Assembly: GCA_964373665.1 (NCBI GenBank)
Contig: CAYJVM010000001.1
Location: 109,723 to 173,722, forward strand
Source: JACOWB01 sp964373665
Lineage (GTDB): Archaea; Aenigmatarchaeota; Aenigmatarchaeia; CG10238-14; SCSR01
Length of the DNA: 64,000 bases
Direction of reading: 5' to 3'
The position numbers and the translations under genes were made by a program. Under the pieces are notes generated by a model. That model searched no databases. It saw only the letters and a list, made by a program, of their open reading frames with translations, and was not told the DNA's origin. Shown here one piece after another: positions 59,202-64,000 of this stretch. How positions within the stretch are numbered: the first letter of the stretch is position 1; each line of letters opens with the position of its first letter.

Positions 59202-60248
59202 CTATATAAAATTGTTAAAATCGGGAAATATGTAATCTTTATGTAATATTTTTAATAAATCGGAATTCAACGGAGATAAAATGTTTTTTGTAATCGATTT
59301 GGATAAAGAAGAAATATTCTGAGGTTTACCAATTATGATTGATCTGAGAATTTGTTCGTTGATTAACAAATAGCTATTAGCATAATTTGCGTTGGCTACA
59401 ATAGTTTTGATTATTTTTGATAATATATGTAACCAATTCGGAATAATTTCCAATTTTAGATTAACCTCTTTATCTACTTTTTCTTGAATTATTTTCAATA
59501 AACTGTCTACACCTTCTTTAAGCTGTAGTTTTTTTCCCTTTGAAATACCAAGATTATAAAATTGATCTTCAATATATTCGTTAATACTTTCATTATCCAA
59601 TTCTATACATTTTGAAGCGATTTCCATGATAGCAAGAAACGCCATTAGGAACAATTCTTTTCTAAACCACAAGAAAACAGAGTTAGTAGAATGTTGATTA
59701 TATAAATCATCGGTAATTTTAAACATTTCTTGGATTTTATTAAACTTTTGGAGGGGATTCTTTTCCAGCCATAAATAGTGATAATCCCAGAAAAGAGATT
59801 CATGAATTATTTTTTTAATTACGTCGAGGTGATTAATTACCACATGCCCATCTTTTTCAGTTATATCGATAGATGGATATGTGAAATCTCGTTCTGATAA
59901 TTTTTTTAACCTGTCGAAAGAATAAACTTTGACACCAAGTTTACTAGTTATCTCAAATGTTCTATTACTAAACCTATCATTAACAAAAAAAGCGTTACAA
60001 TTTTCATAGAAATTTTTGAGACCATAAAGTTGAAATACTACTGATATCTTGTCGCTACTTCTTTTCGTTTCTATAATGTTTCTAGTTGGAAGCAAATGAT
60101 TGTCAAATTTTATGCAAAAAACGTCAATGTCAGAGATTTTTCCTTCTTTTGGATATAGCTGTATATGAAATCGTGTAAAATATCCAAGTTTAGCAAAAAA
60201 GTTAGACACATCAATTTCCTGTTTTAATCCTCCAATCACATTATCCAT
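59202..60248 (-). CDS. PD-(D/E)XK-like nuclease-domain protein
   Basis: The first 120 residues show GYFTRFHIQLYPKEGKISDI then DVFCIKF and RNIIETKRSSDK, that is D...ExK as in PD-(D/E)XK nucleases of the restriction type, and a following NAFFVNDRFSNRTFEITSKL with a strand-helix end. The remaining 230 residues are helical. The start codon shares a base with the stop of the upstream gene (TAATG), so both proteins are made together. Likely a defence or DNA-processing protein of the element. Confidence 0.65.
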   Translation of the reverse strand: MDNVIGGLKQEIDVSNFFAKLGYFTRFHIQLYPKEGKISDIDVFCIKFDNHLLPTRNIIETKRSSDKISVVFQLYGLKNFYENCNAFFVNDRFSNRTFEITSKLGVKVYSFDRLKKLSERDFTYPSIDITEKDGHVVINHLDVIKKIIHESLFWDYHYLWLEKNPLQKFNKIQEMFKITDDLYNQHSTNSVFLWFRKELFLMAFLAIMEIASKCIELDNESINEYIEDQFYNLGISKGKKLQLKEGVDSLLKIIQEKVDKEVNLKLEIIPNWLHILSKIIKTIVANANYANSYLLINEQILRSIIIGKPQNISSLSKSITKNILSPLNSDLLKILHKDYIFPDFNNFI

Positions 60249-61468
60249 TAAATCAAGCCCATTTGAATTTTCCTGAGTGCGGTAGTTACTTCTTGTATAT
60301 CTTTGCTTTCCGTTTGAGACAAGATTATACGAGATAATACAGAGTTTTCCATTTGATGTAAATTAATGGTAGGATTATTTTCAATCAGAGGTACAGCACC
60401 TTTCAACACTCTTAAAGTATCTTCAATAACATCTTTTTTTAGCATCCAAAATCTATATTTAGTACCTGCCACATTATCTACTTTAACTATGCCAGCTCCT
60501 TCTAAATTCTTATAATCAGTACCTATAGGTGTTGCCTTGCCAGCATATCCCCTATCTATCATAGACTCCAGAAATGTTTGTAAATCAGCCAATTTCCATT
60601 TTGAATATCTTTCTCCAAACCTGAAGTTAGCTAAGGTTTTCTTTACTTGATCAAGGTGATCGCTATCGTATCTTTCAGAGCTTAGATTCGATGAAACAAC
60701 ATATCTTCTGGGAGTACCATTAACATCAAGAGTCAAAGAATCAATCGAGCCCGTTACTATGAGCCCTTTCAATAATTTAATATCATATTTTTGAGAGTCG
60801 ATAGTTTCTATTGGTATACCTGGATTATTGGAAATAAATTCTAGAATATCAGATACTTTTTTGTCATCACTGTTCTCAAGCAATTTAGAGAACAAATTTT
60901 TATTTTTGTATATTTTAGGAGATGAATAAAATATACTTTCCTTTGCTTGTATCGGACTCAATATTTTCGTTTGGTTTAGATAATTAACGATTGACTTTTG
61001 TGCATATTCGGGAAAATCAAGAATTGCCCTATCAAAATCTTCTTGGAGAACAGGTTTAACCATACCATCGGCAATGAGATTTAGTAGTTTTTGTTCATTT
61101 TGGTTAAATTCTTTTATTTGCGATTTCGCGTAATTATAAATTTTTTCAGAAGTCTTAAATTTGATTTCAACTTTACCATTATCTTTCAGTTCGATGAGGT
61201 TATAATTATGAAACTTTTTAATAACAACTGCGTCTAGCAAAATCGGTTCTATTCCTATAATTGTGGCATGTAGTTCAAGTTCCTTCTTCGAGATAGTGAA
61301 AAAATCCTTTCCGGGGTTGTCCTGTCTCCTTATAGTTTCTAATAGATCTACCTCTCGTCCTAAAGAAATAATTCTGTTTAACTCGGTAGATACAATCACG
61401 TTTCTTACGCCTTTGAATGCCCTACTTAAATCCAAAGCTACAGTAACGTGATTATCTTTTATTTCCAT
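60248..61468 (-). CDS. Hypothetical partner of the nuclease, 406 residues
   Basis: I do not recognise this family. From MEIKDNHVTVALDLSRAFKG it continues with helical and beta parts, including possible winged-helix segments (NQNEQKLLNLIADGMVKPVL) and TPIGTDYKNLEGAGIVKVDN. I choose the ATG at 61468 since CTATATAT lies about 32-39 nt upstream; a start at 61525 would precede that box. It is coupled to the nuclease gene. Confidence 0.6.
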   Translation of the reverse strand: MEIKDNHVTVALDLSRAFKGVRNVIVSTELNRIISLGREVDLLETIRRQDNPGKDFFTISKKELELHATIIGIEPILLDAVVIKKFHNYNLIELKDNGKVEIKFKTSEKIYNYAKSQIKEFNQNEQKLLNLIADGMVKPVLQEDFDRAILDFPEYAQKSIVNYLNQTKILSPIQAKESIFYSSPKIYKNKNLFSKLLENSDDKKVSDILEFISNNPGIPIETIDSQKYDIKLLKGLIVTGSIDSLTLDVNGTPRRYVVSSNLSSERYDSDHLDQVKKTLANFRFGERYSKWKLADLQTFLESMIDRGYAGKATPIGTDYKNLEGAGIVKVDNVAGTKYRFWMLKKDVIEDTLRVLKGAVPLIENNPTINLHQMENSVLSRIILSQTESKDIQEVTTALRKIQMGLI

Positions 61469-61534
61469 ATTCTCAATTAATCTAAAGGTAAGACAGGATA
61501 TATAGGTTGCTAAAATCGAATACATGATTGTGAC

Positions 61535-62416
61535 TTATGAATAATTGATTGTTAACGAAAATTTTTTCGCATAATCTTCTTTAAAGACCTCTTTTATATC
61601 ATTCTTATGAAAAACTTGAACACTCATTTTATCTCCTTGTTTTAGGGATTTCCCTTGTCTTCTTGTGTTAAAAAGGTTGTCCATTAAAATGTAAATATAT
61701 CCACAAAGTCTTGAATATAATTCATGGTCAAAAGTTACAGTTTTTTGACTTACTATATGAAGTTCGTTTCTCCCCTCTTTTTTAATGATACTCGTTTTAA
61801 GGTAAGTATGTGCAGTACCCGATAATGATAATAAAGGCTTGGGATTTTTCATATTTTCTGGGGTTATATTGATGTGAGAATTTTTTGACATTACTCTCAA
61901 CCCATGTTTATACTCACCGTAAATTTCATTGCTCAGAAAAACATTTCCCATCCTTTTTAAAAACTCTTTGATAAACTTTATCGATAATACAATTTCTTCT
62001 TTTTTGGACTCTTCTCCTACTATTCCATTGAAAAATAGAAATCGTATATCTTCGTCACTAATCTTAGCAGTAATTATTTCATCTCTAACATAATCACAAA
62101 TGCTCTCAAATCTTAAACCTTTCATAAACAACCAAGGAATTTTTGTGTATTTTGCACAATACATTAGTGAGAATAATGACTCAGCCATATGAAAAAAGGT
62201 GAAAACCACTTCTGCCTTTAATTTAAGCCTGAAAGGTTCGATTCCCTCTTTCTTCAATTCATCGTCTGCAAAACTCTCAAAGAATTCGTTAGTTCTGCTG
62301 AGAATAAGTTCGTACGTCTTTAACTTTACAAACCACTGTTGATAGTCGTAGCTATCTGTAAAAATATTATTAAGCATTTCAACGCTCTTATCGGATATAG
62401 AATAGTTAATGACCAT
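61535..62416 (-). CDS. Hypothetical helical protein in the Glu element
   Basis: From the ATG at 62416 (ACATATAAATG lies about 25 nt upstream on this strand as CATTTATATGT) the 293-residue protein is largely helical, with KAEVVFTFFHMAESLFSLMY and SNEIYGEYKHGLRVMSKNSH. The central region could form a metal site (HMAES, YGEYKHG), but no family is recognised. Confidence 0.55.
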   Translation of the reverse strand: MVINYSISDKSVEMLNNIFTDSYDYQQWFVKLKTYELILSRTNEFFESFADDELKKEGIEPFRLKLKAEVVFTFFHMAESLFSLMYCAKYTKIPWLFMKGLRFESICDYVRDEIITAKISDEDIRFLFFNGIVGEESKKEEIVLSIKFIKEFLKRMGNVFLSNEIYGEYKHGLRVMSKNSHINITPENMKNPKPLLSLSGTAHTYLKTSIIKKEGRNELHIVSQKTVTFDHELYSRLCGYIYILMDNLFNTRRQGKSLKQGDKMSVQVFHKNDIKEVFKEDYAKKFSLTINYS

Positions 62417-62465
62417 ATTTCTAAAACAAGATCCGAAACATATAAATGTGTTATAGCTGACAATT

Positions 62466-62945
62466 TCAATTGTCACGTAAATAATTTTTCCATATAAATA
62501 CTCCCAGTGAGATTACATTGAAAACAAAAAGCAATATGAGTGATAATTCAATGACACTTGGTATTATAGAAATTCCAATAATTTTAGGAGGTAGACCAAA
62601 AAACTTTGAATATAGGAAAGGTAGTTGAAATGCTCCAAACTGCCTTCCACTTAAGAATAATGTAAGAAAGTTTTCTTCACCATCCTCGATTTTAAATCCT
62701 ACAAAAATCGAAAGGAGACCAAATGGCACTAATATAGCTAAAGACAATATCTTCAAAAAGAACAATTCAGCGGATATGCTTGGGTCTGACAAATAAATGA
62801 GGGCAAACCCTATTGAAGCTAAACCATATAAAATCATGTTAACTTTTTCCGTGTACCTAGTCTCAAATAGTAGTGACCATATAATGGGTGCAAATGAAGT
62901 TATTACATAACCCAAATACATTAGAATAATTAGATAGAGCTCCAT
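62466..62945 (-). CDS. Multi-helix membrane protein in the Glu element
   Basis: This protein of about 159 residues has four to five helices: LYLIILMYLGYVITSFAPII, ILYGLASIGFALIYL, KILSLAILVPFGLLSIFVGF and LSLILLFVFNVISLGVFIW. TATATATAAAATTAC lies about 25 nt upstream. No family recognised. It may be a holin-like, immunity or transport protein. Confidence 0.55.
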   Translation of the reverse strand: MELYLIILMYLGYVITSFAPIIWSLLFETRYTEKVNMILYGLASIGFALIYLSDPSISAELFFLKILSLAILVPFGLLSIFVGFKIEDGEENFLTLFLSGRQFGAFQLPFLYSKFFGLPPKIIGISIIPSVIELSLILLFVFNVISLGVFIWKNYLRDN

Positions 62946-63041
62946 GCAAATCACTTAAGCTGTTGACAATATATATAAAATTACTACGCCGAAAATTATG
63001 TATGCAAAGCCTATATTCAAATCTCCTTATTGGGGAGTTTT

Positions 63042-63164
63042 ATGAAAATAGCGGATAAAAATGAAGAGTTAGAATTTGAAAATCATATAGCATTAAAACA
63101 GCTTTTTACTCTACCATTGACTGAAGAGGAAGATATAACACATCTCATACTACACCTTCTTTAA
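63042..63164 (+). CDS. Possible 40-residue acidic protein
   Basis: A short frame MKIADKNEELEFENHIALKQ and then LFTLPLTEEEDITHLILHLL follows TGGGGAG about 4 nt before the ATG. It overlaps the 3' end of the convergent regulator gene by 15 nt. Evidence is thin. Confidence 0.25.
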   Translation: MKIADKNEELEFENHIALKQLFTLPLTEEEDITHLILHLL

Positions 63165-63479
63165 ATTAGACAGAATTAATGCACCTTTATCTACCTTTTC
63201 TTTTACTAAGGAATTCAAAAAACTAATTATCCATCTTTCTTTAGATTTTCGAGTAAGATAATAGCCTGTTTCCCTTTTATCTATAAGACCATTTTTCATT
63301 AGACGCTGTAGAGCTTCGGTTATACTAGACGTAGATTTGAATTTTATGCTAGTCAATTTAGTAAGTTCTCTTCCAATTTCAGCCGAATTAAGCCCTTCTT
63401 TATGAAACAATATCCTTAGAATATGTCTATGAGTTCTTTCAGCTACTAATTCTACTATATCCTTAGGATACCTTGACAT
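63150..63479 (-). CDS. Winged-helix transcription regulator
   Basis: This 109-residue protein has RTHRHILRILFHKEGLNSAE near residue 15, IGRELTKLTSIKFKSTSSIT and EALQRLMKNGLIDKRETGYY: three helices plus wing, as in ArsR/MarR-type regulators. It is transcribed divergently from the 63564 gene across two palindromic sequences, so it probably controls itself and that gene. Confidence 0.8.
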   Translation of the reverse strand: MSRYPKDIVELVAERTHRHILRILFHKEGLNSAEIGRELTKLTSIKFKSTSSITEALQRLMKNGLIDKRETGYYLTRKSKERWIISFLNSLVKEKVDKGALILSNLKKV

Positions 63480-63489
63480 TAATAAATTA

Positions 63490-63530
63490 GTTAATCTCGG
63501 TATTAACGAGCTTTATCTCGGTTTAACCGA
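63490..63530. promoter_or_regulatory. Two palindromic operators between divergent genes
   Basis: GTTAATCTCGGTATTAAC (63490-63507) has inverted ends GTTAAT/ATTAAC, and TCGGTTTAACCGA (63518-63530) is a near-perfect palindrome; both share CTCGGT. They lie between the winged-helix gene and the TATA box GATATAAATTA of the plus-strand gene. Confidence 0.6.
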
Positions 63531-63563
63531 AAGATATAAATTAAGCGTGTGTCTATTATTCGT

Positions 63564-63950
63564 ATGGAAGACTTGATAGAGGCAGTTAAGGGAGGCTTCC
63601 GTGACTTGGCGAAAGGCTTAGGCGGGATTGAAGTTCTGAATGATGGTCTAGTCCATCTCAAAATAACCGACCCAAAGATATTACTCGAGATGATTCGGGT
63701 GGACGACAATAAAGAGATAGAAAAAACACCTCTCAGATTCAGCAATGCAATAGACGTAGGAAACCCTGCTTTCGAGTCTGTCTTTCCATGGCTTAACGGG
63801 TCTATGATAAAACATTTGACAGGGAATAAGGATGTGTTGATGCGACCCAAGTATGTGTCATTCTTGTATGCAAGTCCGTCTAATGTTGGAAGCTACATCT
63901 CAAAAAGAAGGAAAGAATTAGAACAAGCTGGTTTCAATTTAAAGGTGTAA
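63564..63950 (+). CDS. Hypothetical protein, 128 residues
   Basis: The ATG at 63564 lies about 25 nt after GATATAAATTA, so it is leaderless. The product has a helical start (EDLIEAVKGGFRDLAKGLGG), then a beta part with LVHLKITDPKILLEMIRVDD and KDVLMRPKYVSFLYASPSNV. I do not recognise a family. Regulation by the divergent winged-helix protein is likely. Confidence 0.55.
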   Translation: MEDLIEAVKGGFRDLAKGLGGIEVLNDGLVHLKITDPKILLEMIRVDDNKEIEKTPLRFSNAIDVGNPAFESVFPWLNGSMIKHLTGNKDVLMRPKYVSFLYASPSNVGSYISKRRKELEQAGFNLKV

Positions 63951-64000
63951 TTCCTCACCACATACCTGACACTCTCCATAATAGTAAAGGAGGTGTGTCG

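Larger units (their letters stand above)
57737..64000 (+). mobile_element. Integrated element next to tRNA-Glu (open at window end)
   Basis: A tyrosine-integrase gene begins 61 nt after the 3' end of tRNA-Glu, the classic layout of an element inserted in a tRNA gene. Cargo up to the window end includes a nuclease gene pair, two membrane proteins, a winged-helix regulator and unknown genes. No second copy of the tRNA 3' end is seen before 64000, so the right end lies outside. Confidence 0.65.

Noticed and set aside
1..64000. CRISPR array or rRNA genes
   Set aside because: No regularly spaced repeats of CRISPR size and no rRNA core sequences were seen on either strand.

Overview
The window is archaeal. 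It carries an archaeal A/V-type ATPase operon in the order I-K-E-C-F-A-B-D, ribosomal proteins L10e and L37e, an archaeal-type UMP kinase, a short histone-fold protein, DUF1512 and DUF5320 proteins, TATA boxes about 25 nt before many leaderless starts, and tRNAs with bulge-helix-bulge (BHB) introns. The many short genes, large cysteine-dotted surface protease and bacterial-type MetK would suit a DPANN-like archaeon, but no 16S gene is present and the lineage cannot be fixed from this window.

Layout. 1-6597: ATPase operon. 6600-8490: a 20-residue Cys peptide gene, tRNA-Leu(GAG), a Doc-type toxin with a tiny coupled ORF, an amber-interrupted gene and a short-repeat membrane protein. 8.5-17.5 kb: housekeeping genes with a dNTP/thymidylate group (P-loop kinase, dUTPase-like, thymidylate-synthase-like, HD hydrolase, dCTP deaminase), RelBE and tRNA-Thr. 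17.5-22.4 kb (minus): a GT-A glycosyltransferase, GH63-like hydrolase, ROK sugar kinase and HAD phosphatase operon, possibly making and recycling a glucosylglycerate-type solute. 22.5-29.6 kb (minus): an operon of mostly unrecognised genes, including a 1,313-residue protein, a GXGXG beta-helix protein and a 47-residue ribbon-helix-helix protein. 29.7-31.6 kb: MazEF and metK. 31.6-44.2 kb: small genes, HicAB, NYN protein, L37e, tRNA-Lys(TTT) followed by two short islands (one with VapBC), then redox and protease genes. 44.2-47.4 kb: a GC-rich island bounded by tRNA-Lys(CTT) and a copy of its 3' end. 47.4-57.6 kb: a 2,369-residue subtilase, CPBP protease and SPFH protein. 57.65 kb to the end: tRNA-Glu(CTC), a tyrosine integrase and cargo with a PD-(D/E)XK-like nuclease gene pair.

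The most striking result is in metK. The reading frame is broken by 31 nt placed exactly inside the conserved GHPDK-ICD active-site motif. Those 31 nt have the geometry of an archaeal splicing-endonuclease substrate: a 4-bp central helix, 3-nt bulges and an inner hairpin. Cutting by the standard rule restores an in-frame 386-residue MetK. Four tRNAs in the same window (Thr, Lys-TTT, Lys-CTT, Glu) carry six further tiny introns of 11-39 nt; the same pairing rule predicts the boundaries of most of them exactly. Two of these tRNAs have introns on both sides of the anticodon loop, and one has an intron in the D-loop. This suggests an organism with relaxed, expanded BHB splicing that includes at least one protein-coding mRNA.

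A second theme is tRNA 3' ends as insertion sites. Copies of tRNA 3' ends mark the far ends of islands at both tRNA-Lys genes, with related sequence just inside the repeats. A 13-bp repeat flanks the Doc module at tRNA-Leu, and tRNA-Glu abuts an integrase. Five toxin-antitoxin modules (Doc-like, RelBE, MazEF, HicAB, VapBC) lie in the window.
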